Source: Virgisporangium aurantiacum
Lineage (GTDB): Bacteria > Actinomycetota > Actinomycetes > Mycobacteriales > Micromonosporaceae
NCBI RefSeq assembly: GCF_016863635.1
Contig: NZ_BOPG01000058.1
Coordinates: 1-64,000, forward strand
Direction of reading: 5' to 3'
DNA length: 64,000 nt
Positions 16,547-24,942 of this stretch are shown piece after piece; within the stretch, counting starts at the first letter, position 1, and each line of letters begins with the position of its first letter. Under the pieces are notes generated by a model. The model ran no database searches. It saw only the letters and a program-made list of their open reading frames with translations, and was not told the DNA's origin. The translations under genes and the position numbers were made by a program.

Positions 16547-18202
16547 ATGGCAGCCGCGGTCGAGTTCGATGTGGTGGTGGTCGGTGCCGGCGCGGCCGGG
16601 ATGGCCGCCGCGCTCACCGCCGCCAAGCGGGGACTGCGCACCGTCGTCATCGAGAAGGCCGCCGTCTTCGGCGGCTCGGCCGCGCGGTCCGGCGCCGGCG
16701 TCTGGGTTCCGAACAACGAGGTGATCCTCGCGGCCGGCGTGCCCGACACGCCCGCGAAGGCGAGCACGTACATGTCGGCGGTGGTCGGTGCCGACGTCCC
16801 GGCGGCCCGCCTCAACGCCTACCTCACCAACGGGCCGGCGATGATCTCCTTCCTGCTGCGCAACAGCCCGCTGCGGTTCGCCTGGATGGAGGGCTACTCC
16901 GACTACTATCCCGAGCTGCCGGGCGGCATGCCCAACGGCCGGTCCGTCGAGCCGCAGGCGCTCGACGCGAACATCCTGGGCGCCGAGTACGCGAACCTCA
17001 ACCCGTCGTACATCCCGTCGCCGCCGGGCACGGTCGTGTACACCATCGACTACAAGTGGCTCGCGCTGATCGCGCGTCACCCCAAGGGCCTTGCGACCGC
17101 CACCGAGATGGTCAGCCGCTACCTGGCGCTGACGCTGCGCGGCCAGAAACCGATCACCATGGGCCAGGCACTCGCGGGCGGCCTGCGGGCCGGCCTGCTC
17201 GCCGCCGACGTCCCCGTGTGGCTCAACACCCCGCTCACCGACCTGGTCGTCGAGGGCGGCCGGGTCGTCGGGGTAAAAGCCATACGGGACGGGCAGGAGC
17301 AGGTGATCCGGGCGCGCCGCGGTGTCATCGTCGGGTCGGGTGGGTTCGAGCACAACGAGGCGATGCGCAAGCAGTACCAGCAGGCGCCGATCGGGGCCGA
17401 CTGGACGGTGGGCGCCGCGTCGAACACCGGCGACGGCATCGCCGCGGGCGAGCGGGCCGGTGCCGCGCTCGACCTGATGGACAGCGCGTGGTGGGGTCCG
17501 ATGATCCCGTTGCCGGAGGGCCCGTACTTCTGCCTCTCGGAGCGGACGTTGCCGGGCAACATCTTCGTCAACGGCGCGGGGCAACGGTTCGTCAACGAGG
17601 CGGCGCCGTACGGCGACGTGGTGCACGTGATGTACGAGAAGGACACGCCGTCCGCGCGTCACATCCCGGCCTGGATGATCACCGACCAGCGCTACCGGAA
17701 CCGCTACCTCTTCAAGGAGACCGCGCCGGCGCTGCCGTACCCGGAGGCCTGGTACGGGAACGGCGCGCTCGTCAAGGACTGGACGCTCGACGGGCTGGCG
17801 GCGAAGATCGGCGTTCCGCCGGCCAACCTGCGGGCGACGGTCAGCCGCTTCAACGCGATGGCCCGGGCCGGCCGCGACACCGACTTCCACCGCGGTGACA
17901 GCCGCTACGACGCGTACTTCGCCGATCCCACCAACACGCCCAGCCCGTGCCTCGCCGAGCTGGTGCTGCCCCCGTACTACGCGATGAAGATCGTGCCGGG
18001 CGACCTCGGCACCAACGGCGGCATGCGCACCGACGCGCGGGCGCGGGTGCTGCGCGCCGACAACACCGTCATCCCCGGCCTGTACGCGGCGGGCAACGCG
18101 AGTTCCGCCGTGATGGGGTACGGCTACGCGGGCGCGGGTTCGACCCTCGGCCCCGCGATGACGTTCGGCTACGTCGCGGCCCGCGACATAGCTGAGTCCT
18201 AA
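16547..18202 (+). CDS. kstD: 3-ketosteroid delta1-dehydrogenase, paralogue 1
   Basis: The product is 551 residues from ATG 16547, preceded by GAGGGGG. The N-terminal FAD site is VVVVGAGAAGMAAALTA and is followed by GGSAARSGAGVW. The catalytic C-terminal pattern YAGAG (Tyr527, Gly531) matches the conserved Tyr/Gly pair of KstD, which supports ketone binding and proton abstraction from ring A. WMEGYSDYYPELPGG is also typical. KstD introduces the C1-C2 double bond in ring A, which with KshAB opens ring B. A second copy lies at 26074. This one heads its own KstR-boxed unit with an SRPBCC gene. Confidence 0.88.
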   Translation: MAAAVEFDVVVVGAGAAGMAAALTAAKRGLRTVVIEKAAVFGGSAARSGAGVWVPNNEVILAAGVPDTPAKASTYMSAVVGADVPAARLNAYLTNGPAMISFLLRNSPLRFAWMEGYSDYYPELPGGMPNGRSVEPQALDANILGAEYANLNPSYIPSPPGTVVYTIDYKWLALIARHPKGLATATEMVSRYLALTLRGQKPITMGQALAGGLRAGLLAADVPVWLNTPLTDLVVEGGRVVGVKAIRDGQEQVIRARRGVIVGSGGFEHNEAMRKQYQQAPIGADWTVGAASNTGDGIAAGERAGAALDLMDSAWWGPMIPLPEGPYFCLSERTLPGNIFVNGAGQRFVNEAAPYGDVVHVMYEKDTPSARHIPAWMITDQRYRNRYLFKETAPALPYPEAWYGNGALVKDWTLDGLAAKIGVPPANLRATVSRFNAMARAGRDTDFHRGDSRYDAYFADPTNTPSPCLAELVLPPYYAMKIVPGDLGTNGGMRTDARARVLRADNTVIPGLYAAGNASSAVMGYGYAGAGSTLGPAMTFGYVAARDIAES

Positions 18203-18222
18203 GTAGACCCAGGAGGTTTGAG

Positions 18223-18654
18223 ATGGCGAAGGTCAGCGTGACCCAGGAAGCCGCCGCTTCGCCCGAGCGCGCGTGGGAACTCGCGAGCAACCTGTCCCGG
18301 TACGGCGAGTGGCTCACCATGCACGAGGGGTACACCACCGACGTCCCGTCCGACCCCAAGCCCGGCGACACCTACAAGCAGAAGGTGAAGCTGATGGGCA
18401 TGCCGGCGGAGATCGCGTGGCGCGTGGTCACCGCCGACGCGCCGGCGAAGCTCGAACTCGCCGGCGACGGCCCGATGAACGTGAAGGCCAACAACCGCAC
18501 CACGATCGAACCGGCGGGCGACGGCTCCCGCATCACGTTCGAGATGGAGTTCAACGGTCCCGCACTCGCCGGCCCGATGGCCGGAATGGTCGAGAAGCAG
18601 GCCGGCGCCGCCGCCAAGGAGTCGCTGTCGAAGTTCGTCGCGCTCCTGGGATGA
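18223..18654 (+). CDS. SRPBCC (START-like) protein, Rv0910-like
   Basis: The product is 143 residues with a clear ribosome site (CAGGAGG) before ATG 18223, 20 bases after kstD. It has the START-like helix-grip pattern ASPERAWELASNLSRYGEWL at the N-terminus and an amphipathic C-terminal helix. The fold forms a hydrophobic cavity. The closest relatives I recall are Rv0910-type proteins, sometimes called toxins, but no antitoxin partner is next to it. Cotranscription with kstD suggests it may bind a steroid intermediate. Confidence 0.72.
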   Translation: MAKVSVTQEAAASPERAWELASNLSRYGEWLTMHEGYTTDVPSDPKPGDTYKQKVKLMGMPAEIAWRVVTADAPAKLELAGDGPMNVKANNRTTIEPAGDGSRITFEMEFNGPALAGPMAGMVEKQAGAAAKESLSKFVALLG

Positions 18655-18670
18655 GGTTCCTGGGGCGAGA

Positions 18671-18700
18671 TTCGGGGGCTGCGTTTGTGCGGCCCCCGAA
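18671..18700. terminator. hairpin between SRPBCC gene and kstR
   Basis: TTCGGGGGC at 18671-18679 pairs with GCCCCCGAA at 18692-18700 around a 12-base loop. It lies between the convergent stops at 18654 and 18710, a position expected for a two-way terminator. Confidence 0.7.
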
Positions 18701-18709
18701 CCTCTGCCG

Positions 18710-19354
18710 TCAGCGCCGCATCAGGAGGCGGGCGGCCAACTCCAGGTGGTTGAGGACGTCGTTGGCGGAGGCCCTTCTGGTGACCCAGGCGACCAGGTTG
18801 GAGAGCCACACGTCGCCGATGACCCGGGCCACGGCGCGGTCGTCGGGGGACGCCTCGTCCTTGTGACCCTCGTGCATGGCGCGGGTGAACATGTCCTCCA
18901 TCAGGCGGGCGACCGTGTTCACCTCGGCGGCGGCCGACGGGTCGGCGAACATGAAGGCGCGCGTCATCGCCTCGGTGAGCTGGGGCTCGCGCTGCATGGT
19001 GCGGGTGACCTTGCCGAGCACGAACAGCGTGCGCTCGTACTGCGTGTCGCCGGGGATGTTCATCCGGTCGAGCTTCTCCAGCGTGCGCTCGAACTCCCGC
19101 GCGAGCGCCGACACCAGCAGGTGGATCTTCGAGGGGAAGTACCGGTACAGCGTGCCGAGCGCGACGTCGGCCTTCTCCGCCACGGTGCGCATCTGCACCG
19201 CGTCGTAGCCGCCCTTGGACGCGAGGGCCAGCGTGGCGTCGAGGATCCGGCGCCGGCGTTCGCGTTGGGCGGCCGAGCCCTGCTCGGCGTCGGTGGGGTC
19301 CTTTAGCTGTTTCAGCCCGCCCGAGTTGGTGGTACGTGTTTTAGGCGCTGCCAT
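18710..19354 (-). CDS. kstR: TetR-family repressor of sterol catabolism, KstR
   Basis: The product is 214 residues; ATG 19354 has GAGAGGA upstream. The helix-turn-helix region reads RILDATLALASKGGYDAVQM then VALGTLYRYFPSK, which with QRERRRRILDAT and LLTEAMTRAF-like text (PQLTEAMTRAFMFADPSAA) closely matches mycobacterial KstR. KstR represses upper sterol catabolism and is released by 3-oxo-cholestenoyl-CoA-type ligands. The gene is divergent from fadE34, the same neighbour as in mycobacteria. It has about 20 extra N-terminal residues. Two copies of GGTACGTGTTT at 19331 and 19404 may be autoregulatory sites. Confidence 0.93.
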   Translation of the reverse strand: MAAPKTRTTNSGGLKQLKDPTDAEQGSAAQRERRRRILDATLALASKGGYDAVQMRTVAEKADVALGTLYRYFPSKIHLLVSALAREFERTLEKLDRMNIPGDTQYERTLFVLGKVTRTMQREPQLTEAMTRAFMFADPSAAAEVNTVARLMEDMFTRAMHEGHKDEASPDDRAVARVIGDVWLSNLVAWVTRRASANDVLNHLELAARLLMRR

Positions 19355-19402
19355 CGGATCCTCTCGCGGCGTCGACTCGTGCCGGTCGCGCTCTATCGTT
19401 CA

Positions 19403-19416
19403 GGGTACGTGTTTCG
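19403..19416 (-). promoter_or_regulatory. possible degenerate KstR site before kstR
   Basis: GGGTACGTGTTTCG keeps the GTGTT half of the box but has TAC where AAC is expected. The 11-mer GGTACGTGTTT recurs at 19331-19341 inside the kstR 5' coding region. Repetition supports a role in autoregulation; the mismatch argues for weak binding. Confidence 0.35.
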
Positions 19417-19496
19417 CTTCGGTGAACTGCCTATTCTAACCTCGTGCCGCCAGACGGCCACTCCGGAGCGGGTGTGGTGGGCTGGCGCAAGGCTAG

Positions 19497-19510
19497 TGAA
19501 ACGTGTTCTA
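19497..19510 (+). promoter_or_regulatory. KstR box upstream of fadE34 operon
   Basis: TGAAACGTGTTCTA matches TnnAACnnGTTnnA fully. It ends 8 bases before the chosen GTG start of fadE34 at 19519, so a bound repressor would overlap the promoter or the very start of a leaderless transcript. Confidence 0.82.
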
Positions 19511-19518
19511 CTTTTCGC

Positions 19519-21540
19519 GTGCCGGTCGTCATCGCCGCGGACCAGTTGGCCCTCCAGGAGTCGATCGGTTCCTGGGCGGCCCGGGCCGGAACCGTCGCCA
19601 CCGTGCGGTCGCAGGAGCCGCGGAGCCCCGATGTCGACGTGCAGCCGTGGACGCGGCACTGGGCGGCTCTGGCCGACCTCGGCGTCTTCTCGATCGCGGT
19701 GCCGGAGCACGCGGGCGGCGCCGGCGGGTCGTTCCTCGACGTGGCCGCGGCGCTCGAAGCGGTGACCGGTGTGCTGGTGCCCGGTCCCGTGCTGTCCACT
19801 GTGCTCGGTGGGCTGCTGCTGGCACCGCACGCCGACGCGCCGGTGGTGAAGGCCCTGCTGCCCGCGATCGCGTCGGGCCAGGCGTCGGTCGCGGTCGCGC
19901 CGGGCGCGGGAGGCCGGGCCGAGGTCGTGGAGGGTGGCGGCCACCGGTTGCACGGGCGACTCGGGCCGGTGCTGGACCTCGGGAGCACCACGCACCTGTT
20001 GCTGCGGGCCGGGTCCTCGTGGTTCCTGCTCGACGCCGGGCGGCCCGGGGTCCGCGTGGAACCGCGCACACCCGTGGACTTCTCGCGGTCGCTCGCCGAC
20101 GTGGAGGTCGACGTCGTCGTCGGTGCGGAGCACCTCGTGCCGATCGAGGACGCCGACCGGGTGCGGGACACGGTGGTGGCGCTGTTCGCGGTGGAGGCGG
20201 CGGCGGTCGCCGCGTGGTGCCTGCGGACGGCGACGGAGTACGCGAAGGTGCGGCACCAGTTCGGCCGGCCGATCGGGTCGTTCCAGGCGGTCAAGCACCT
20301 GTGCGCGGGCATGCTGTGCCGGGCCGAGTCGGCGGCGGCCGTGGCGTGGGACGCGGCGTCGGCGTACGACGAGGCGCCCGCGGAGTTCCCGTTGGCGGCG
20401 GCGGCCGCGGCGGCGATCGCGCTGGACGCCGCGGTCGACAACGCGAAGGACTGCGTCCAGGTGCTCGGCGGGATCGGGTTCACGTGGGAGCACGACGCGC
20501 ACCTGTACCTGCGCCGGGCGTTGGCGATCCGGCAACTCGCCGGCGGCAGCGCCGGGTGGCGGGACCGTACCGCTCTTCTCGCGCTGGGCGGGCACCGCCG
20601 TACCGTCGGGGACGCCCATGGCGTCACCGAAAAATCCACCGATGAGGCCGAGCGGCCGAATCGTGCGATCGCCGGATGGGCCGTGCCGACGATCGAGCGG
20701 TTCGGGACCGACGCGCAGCGCGAGCGGTTCGTCGGGCCGTCGCGGCGCGGCGAGATCGTGTGGTGCCAGCTGTTCAGCGAACCCGAGGCGGGGTCGGACC
20801 TCGCCGGGCTGCGGACGCGGGCGGTGCGCGTGGGTGGCGGGTGGCGGCTCACCGGGCAGAAGGTGTGGACGTCACTGGCCGCGCAGGCCGACTTCGCGAT
20901 CTGCCTCGCCCGCACCGACTTCGCGGCGCCGAAGCACCGCGGGCTCACCTACTTCCTCGTGTCCATGCGGGATCCGGGCATCGACATCCGGCCGCTGCGC
21001 GAGATCACCGGGCGGTCGTTCTTCAACGAGGTGTTCCTCGACGACGTGCTCGTCCCGGACGACTGCGTGGTCGGTGAACCGGGCGACGGATGGCGGCTGG
21101 CGCGCTCGACGCTCGCGCACGAGCGGGTGGCGATGGGCCGCGGCTCGGCGCTCGGCGAGGACGTGGAGAGCCTCATCGACCTCGTGGACGACCCCGATCC
21201 CGGTGCGCGGGAACGGATCGGCGCGTGTGTCGCGAGTGGACTGTCGGTGTCGCGGCTGGGCCTGCGCTCGGCGTTGCGGCACCGCGACGGTGCGGCGGAC
21301 GCGACGGGAGCGGCAGCGGCGGCGGTGGCGAAGCTCGTCGGTGTCGCGCACCGGCAGGCGGTGGCCGAGGCCGCGCTGGTGCTGCTCGGCGACGACGGCG
21401 CGACCACCGACGGCCGCTCGGCCGGGCCGGTGCACGAGTTCCTGCTGACCCGGTGCCTGAGCATCGCCGGTGGCACCACCCAGATCCTGCTGTCCGTCGC
21501 GGCGGAACGGGTGCTGGGCCTGCCACGGGAGGAGCGCTGA
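19519..21540 (+). CDS. fadE34: fused acyl-CoA dehydrogenase FadE34 (ChsE3)
   Basis: The product is about 673 residues from GTG 19519, which places the start just after the KstR box; the frame is open further upstream through the box. Two acyl-CoA dehydrogenase units are fused: the first lacks parts of the FAD site (EYAKVRHQFGRPIGSFQAVK, DCVQVLGGIGFTWEHDAHLY), the second is catalytic-type (CQLFSEPEAGSDLAGL, SLAAQADFAICLA, IAGGTTQILL). The usual family length is about 700. FadE34 dehydrogenates C24 steroid-CoA during side-chain beta-oxidation. It starts the operon that ends with ltp2; the next gene begins directly at its stop. Confidence 0.88.
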   Translation: MPVVIAADQLALQESIGSWAARAGTVATVRSQEPRSPDVDVQPWTRHWAALADLGVFSIAVPEHAGGAGGSFLDVAAALEAVTGVLVPGPVLSTVLGGLLLAPHADAPVVKALLPAIASGQASVAVAPGAGGRAEVVEGGGHRLHGRLGPVLDLGSTTHLLLRAGSSWFLLDAGRPGVRVEPRTPVDFSRSLADVEVDVVVGAEHLVPIEDADRVRDTVVALFAVEAAAVAAWCLRTATEYAKVRHQFGRPIGSFQAVKHLCAGMLCRAESAAAVAWDAASAYDEAPAEFPLAAAAAAAIALDAAVDNAKDCVQVLGGIGFTWEHDAHLYLRRALAIRQLAGGSAGWRDRTALLALGGHRRTVGDAHGVTEKSTDEAERPNRAIAGWAVPTIERFGTDAQRERFVGPSRRGEIVWCQLFSEPEAGSDLAGLRTRAVRVGGGWRLTGQKVWTSLAAQADFAICLARTDFAAPKHRGLTYFLVSMRDPGIDIRPLREITGRSFFNEVFLDDVLVPDDCVVGEPGDGWRLARSTLAHERVAMGRGSALGEDVESLIDLVDDPDPGARERIGACVASGLSVSRLGLRSALRHRDGAADATGAAAAAVAKLVGVAHRQAVAEAALVLLGDDGATTDGRSAGPVHEFLLTRCLSIAGGTTQILLSVAAERVLGLPREER

Positions 21541-22521
21541 ATGCGGTTCACGCTCGACGAGAAGCAACAGGCGATCGCCGACCTCGCCGCCGAGGTGCTC
21601 GACGACACGGGTCCGGAGCAGGCGTGGAAGGCGCTGGCCGGCGCGGGTCTGCTGGCGCTCGCGGTGCCGGAGCGGCTCGGCGGCGACGGGCTCGGCGCGG
21701 TCGAGGTGGCCGTGCTGCTGGGCGAGATCGGCCGGCGGGCGCTCGCCGTACCGGCGTTGGCGACGCTGGCGTTCGGGGTGCTGCCGGTGGTGCGGTGGGG
21801 GAGCGCGGAACAGCAGGACGAGGTGCTGTCGGGCGTCGCGTCGGGAACGGTGCTGACGGCGGCGGTGCGGGAGCCGGTGTCGGCGGTGAGCGACGGGACG
21901 GTCGTCCGCGGGACGGCGGTCGGGGTGCCGTACGCGGAGCGGGCGCACCGGATCCTGGTGCCGGTCGACCTCGCCGGTGGCGGCAGCGGGGTGGCGCTCG
22001 TCGACCCGCGCCGGGCATCGGTGACGCGGACGCCGGCGGCCGGCGCGATGCCGGAGTACACGGTGTCCTTCGTGGACACTCCGGTGGCGGGAATGCTGTC
22101 GCCCGGCGCGGACGTGTTCCGGTACGCGGTCGCCGGGACGTGCGCGCTCGGCGCGGGCGCGCTGGCCGGGGCGCTGGCGCTGACCGCCGCGCACGTCGGC
22201 GGCCGCGAGCAGTTCGGCCGGCCGCTGGCGACGTTCCAGGCGGTGGCGCAACAGATCGCCGACGTGTACGTGGCGGCCCGGACGGTCCGGCTGGCGGCGC
22301 TCGCCGCGTGCTGGGGGTTGTCTGACGACGATCTCGCCGTGGCCGCCTACTGGTTCGCCACCGAGGCGCCGGTGGCGGTGCGGACGTGTCACCACCTGCA
22401 CGGCGGGCTGGGGCTCGACGTCACCTATCCGCTGCACCGGTACTCGTCGCTGATCCGCGACCTGGTGCGGTCGCTGGGCGGTGCGGAGTACCGGTTGGAG
22501 AAGCTGTGTTCATCGACCTGA
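21541..22521 (+). CDS. fadE28: acyl-CoA dehydrogenase subunit FadE28 (ChsE1)
   Basis: The product is 326 residues starting at the base after the fadE34 stop. It has the short form typical of FadE28, with the opening VPERLGGDGLGAVEVAVLLG, HLHGGLGLDVTYPLHRYSS near residue 288 and a C-terminal CSST. In mycobacteria ChsE1 pairs with ChsE2 as an alpha2beta2 enzyme that dehydrogenates the three-carbon side chain (3-oxo-4-pregnene-20-carboxyl-CoA). It overlaps fadE29 by 16 bases, consistent with a stoichiometric complex. Confidence 0.92.
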   Translation: MRFTLDEKQQAIADLAAEVLDDTGPEQAWKALAGAGLLALAVPERLGGDGLGAVEVAVLLGEIGRRALAVPALATLAFGVLPVVRWGSAEQQDEVLSGVASGTVLTAAVREPVSAVSDGTVVRGTAVGVPYAERAHRILVPVDLAGGGSGVALVDPRRASVTRTPAAGAMPEYTVSFVDTPVAGMLSPGADVFRYAVAGTCALGAGALAGALALTAAHVGGREQFGRPLATFQAVAQQIADVYVAARTVRLAALAACWGLSDDDLAVAAYWFATEAPVAVRTCHHLHGGLGLDVTYPLHRYSSLIRDLVRSLGGAEYRLEKLCSST

Positions 22522-23651
22522 CCGACGCGCAGCGCGCCCTGCGCACCGAACTGCGCGCCTACTTCGCCGGGCTGCTCTCGGCCGACGAGCGCCACGCGAT
22601 GCTGCGCGAGCGGCACGGAACCGTCTACCGCGACGTGGTGCGCCGGATGGGTCGCGACGGCTGGCTCGGCGTCGGCTGGCCGGTCGAGCACGGCGGGCGC
22701 GGTCTCGGCCAGGTGGAGCAGCAGATCTTCGTCAACGAGGCGGCCCGCGCCGACGTGCCGTTGCCGGCCGTGACGCTGCAGACCGTCGGCCCGACGCTGC
22801 AGGCGCACGGGACGCCCGAGCAGAAGGCGCTCTTCCTGCCGCGTATCCTCGCCGGCGAGGTGCACTTCGCGATCGGCTACACCGAACCGGGCGCGGGCAC
22901 CGACCTGGCGTCGTTGCGCACCGCGGCGGTGCGAACGGGTGACGAGTACATAGTGGACGGTCACAAGACGTTCACCACCGGCGCGCACGACGCCGACTAC
23001 GTGTGGCTGGCGTGCCGCACCGACCCGGCGGCCCCGAAGCACAAGGGGATCTCGATCCTCATCGTCGACACCACCGATCCCGGCTACTCGTGGACGCCGA
23101 TCATCACGTGCGACGGCGCGCACCACGTCAACGCGACGTACTACAGCGGAGTGCGGGTGCCGGTCGGCATGCGCGTCGGCGCCGAGAACGCCGGCTGGCG
23201 GCTGATCACCACGCAACTGAACCACGAGCGGGTGATGCTCGGCCCGGCCGGTCGCGTGGCGGTGCTGTACGACCGGGTGTGCGGGTGGGCGTCCGCGCGG
23301 GGACTTCTCGACCGGCCGGACGTGCGGCGCGCGCTGGCGCGCACCCACGCCGTGCTGCGGGTGAACGAGTTGCTGAACTGGCAGGTGGCGTCCGCCGATG
23401 TCCTGGAGATCGCGGACGCGTCGGCGACCAAGGTGTTCGGCTCGGAACGGTTGCAGGAACTGGGCCAGGCGCTCTCCGACGTGGTCGGGCGGCACGGCGA
23501 TCCGGCCGATCCGGCCACCGCCGACCTGCTGACGTGGCTCGACGTCCAGGTGAAGCGGAACCTGGTGCTGACGTTCGGCGGCGGCGTCAACGAGATCCAG
23601 CGCGAGCTGATCGCGACGGCGGGGCTGGGGCTGCCGAGGGTTCCCCGATGA
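22506..23651 (+). CDS. fadE29: acyl-CoA dehydrogenase subunit FadE29 (ChsE2)
   Basis: The product is 381 residues from GTG 22506 inside the end of fadE28. Strongly diagnostic segments are the start VFIDLTDAQRALRTELRAYF, VPLPAVTLQTVGPTLQAHG, HFAIGYTEPGAGTDLASLRT and the end GLGLPRVPR. It is the partner of FadE28 in the heterotetrameric C22-steroid acyl-CoA dehydrogenase. TNEV-type text is replaced by FGGGVNEIQREL, as in FadE29. Its stop overlaps the chsH2 start (ATGA). Confidence 0.93.
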   Translation: MFIDLTDAQRALRTELRAYFAGLLSADERHAMLRERHGTVYRDVVRRMGRDGWLGVGWPVEHGGRGLGQVEQQIFVNEAARADVPLPAVTLQTVGPTLQAHGTPEQKALFLPRILAGEVHFAIGYTEPGAGTDLASLRTAAVRTGDEYIVDGHKTFTTGAHDADYVWLACRTDPAAPKHKGISILIVDTTDPGYSWTPIITCDGAHHVNATYYSGVRVPVGMRVGAENAGWRLITTQLNHERVMLGPAGRVAVLYDRVCGWASARGLLDRPDVRRALARTHAVLRVNELLNWQVASADVLEIADASATKVFGSERLQELGQALSDVVGRHGDPADPATADLLTWLDVQVKRNLVLTFGGGVNEIQRELIATAGLGLPRVPR

Positions 23652-24559
23652 CGGAGGTGTCTGCTGTGGACGTTGCGGATGCCGCGCGGCGGATCGCCGC
23701 GACCGGGGAGAGCGCACCGAGAGTGGCACGCGACCCGGTGAACCTGCCGATGATCCACCACTGGGTGGACGCCATGGGCGACACCAACCCGGTCTACGAG
23801 GCCGACGGGGTGGCGCCGCCGGCGATGATCCAGGTGTGGACGATGCCGGGGCTGCACCGGCCCACCGGCGTCACCGACCCGTTCGCGGAGATGCTGGCGG
23901 TGCTCGACGAGGCGGGCTACACGTCGATCGTCGCGACCAACAGCGAGCAGACGTACCACCGGTACCTGCGCCACGGTGAGGTGATCGAGGTCCGCACGCG
24001 GTTGCGCGACGTCGTCGGTCCGAAGAAGACCGCGCTGGGCGAGGGCTACTTCGTCACCACGGACAGCACGTGGTACTCGGGCACCGAACCGGTGGGGACG
24101 ATGGTGTTCCGGGTCCTCAAATTCCGCCCGCAATCGGCGGCGCCGGTGCCTGTCGCGGAGCCGAAGCCCGACGTGATCCGGCCGGTCGTCAGCCGCGACA
24201 CCGCGTTCTTCTGGGCCGGCACGGCCGTCGGCGAACTGCGGATCCAGCGCTGCGGGCACTGCGGCCGGCTGCGCCATCCACCGGGGCCGGCGTGCCCCGC
24301 GTGCGGCGCGCTGGAACCCGACTTCGTGATCGCCGCCGGAACGGGGGAGATCTACAGCTACGTGGTGCACCGGCACCCGCCGGTTCCGGGGCGGGAACTG
24401 CCGATCGTCGTCGCGCTCGTGGCGTTGACCGAAGGGGTGCGCATGGTCGGCGAGGTCCGCGGCGCGGAGCCCGACGAGGTCCGCGTCGGCGCGCCGGTGC
24501 GGGTGGAGTTCGTGCGGGTCGACGACGACCTGACGCTGCCCGCGTGGCGGTTGGCATGA
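23648..24559 (+). CDS. chsH2: ChsH2: MaoC-like plus DUF35 hydratase/aldolase partner
   Basis: The product is 303 residues. The N-terminal half is MaoC-like (LPMIHHWVDAMGDTNPVYEA). The C-terminal half is a DUF35 domain with a rubredoxin-like zinc ribbon CGHCGRLRHPPGPACPACG followed by an OB fold. In mycobacteria the N-terminal domain joins ChsH1 to hydrate 3-oxo-4,17-pregnadiene-20-carboxyl-CoA, and the DUF35 domain binds Ltp2 for the retro-aldol step. The gene lies between fadE29 and chsH1 with four-base overlaps on both sides. Confidence 0.92.
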   Translation: MTEVSAVDVADAARRIAATGESAPRVARDPVNLPMIHHWVDAMGDTNPVYEADGVAPPAMIQVWTMPGLHRPTGVTDPFAEMLAVLDEAGYTSIVATNSEQTYHRYLRHGEVIEVRTRLRDVVGPKKTALGEGYFVTTDSTWYSGTEPVGTMVFRVLKFRPQSAAPVPVAEPKPDVIRPVVSRDTAFFWAGTAVGELRIQRCGHCGRLRHPPGPACPACGALEPDFVIAAGTGEIYSYVVHRHPPVPGRELPIVVALVALTEGVRMVGEVRGAEPDEVRVGAPVRVEFVRVDDDLTLPAWRLA

Positions 24560-24942
24560 AGACCCTGCCACCGCTGACCCTGGAGATCAGCCCGACGTTC
24601 ATCATCAGCACGGCGTTGGCGACCCGCGATTTCCAGGACGTGCATCACGACCGCGACAAGGCGGTGCGCCGCGGGTCGAAGGACATCTTCCTGAACATCC
24701 TCACCACCACCGGCCTCGTGCAGCGCTACGTCACCGACTGGGCCGGGCCGGAGGCGGTGGTGCTGGGCATCGCGATCCGGCTCGGCGTCCCCTGCTACGC
24801 GTACGAGACCCTGACGCTCACCGGAACCGTGGTGTCCGACGACGACGGTGTGTGCGTGGTCGAGGTGGTCGGCAGCAACAGCCTCGGCAACCATGTGACC
24901 GGAACGGTGCGCGTCGCCAAAATCATGGGGAGCGTCTCGTGA
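24556..24942 (+). CDS. chsH1: ChsH1: MaoC-like steroid enoyl-CoA hydratase subunit
   Basis: The product is 128 residues, a single hotdog domain. The hydratase dyad lies in RDFQDVHHD (Asp25 and His30, the D-x4-H spacing of MaoC hydratases), followed by KDIFLNILTTTGLVQRYVTDW (key part FLNILTTTGL). It supplies the catalytic residues of the ChsH1-ChsH2 hydratase that adds water across the C17-C20 double bond. Both ends overlap the neighbouring genes by four bases. Confidence 0.93.
   Translation: MKTLPPLTLEISPTFIISTALATRDFQDVHHDRDKAVRRGSKDIFLNILTTTGLVQRYVTDWAGPEAVVLGIAIRLGVPCYAYETLTLTGTVVSDDDGVCVVEVVGSNSLGNHVTGTVRVAKIMGSVS

Noticed and set aside
18223..18654. Toxin of a toxin-antitoxin pair
   Set aside because: Rv0910-like relatives are sometimes named toxins, but no antitoxin gene is adjacent and cotranscription with kstD favours a ligand-binding role.
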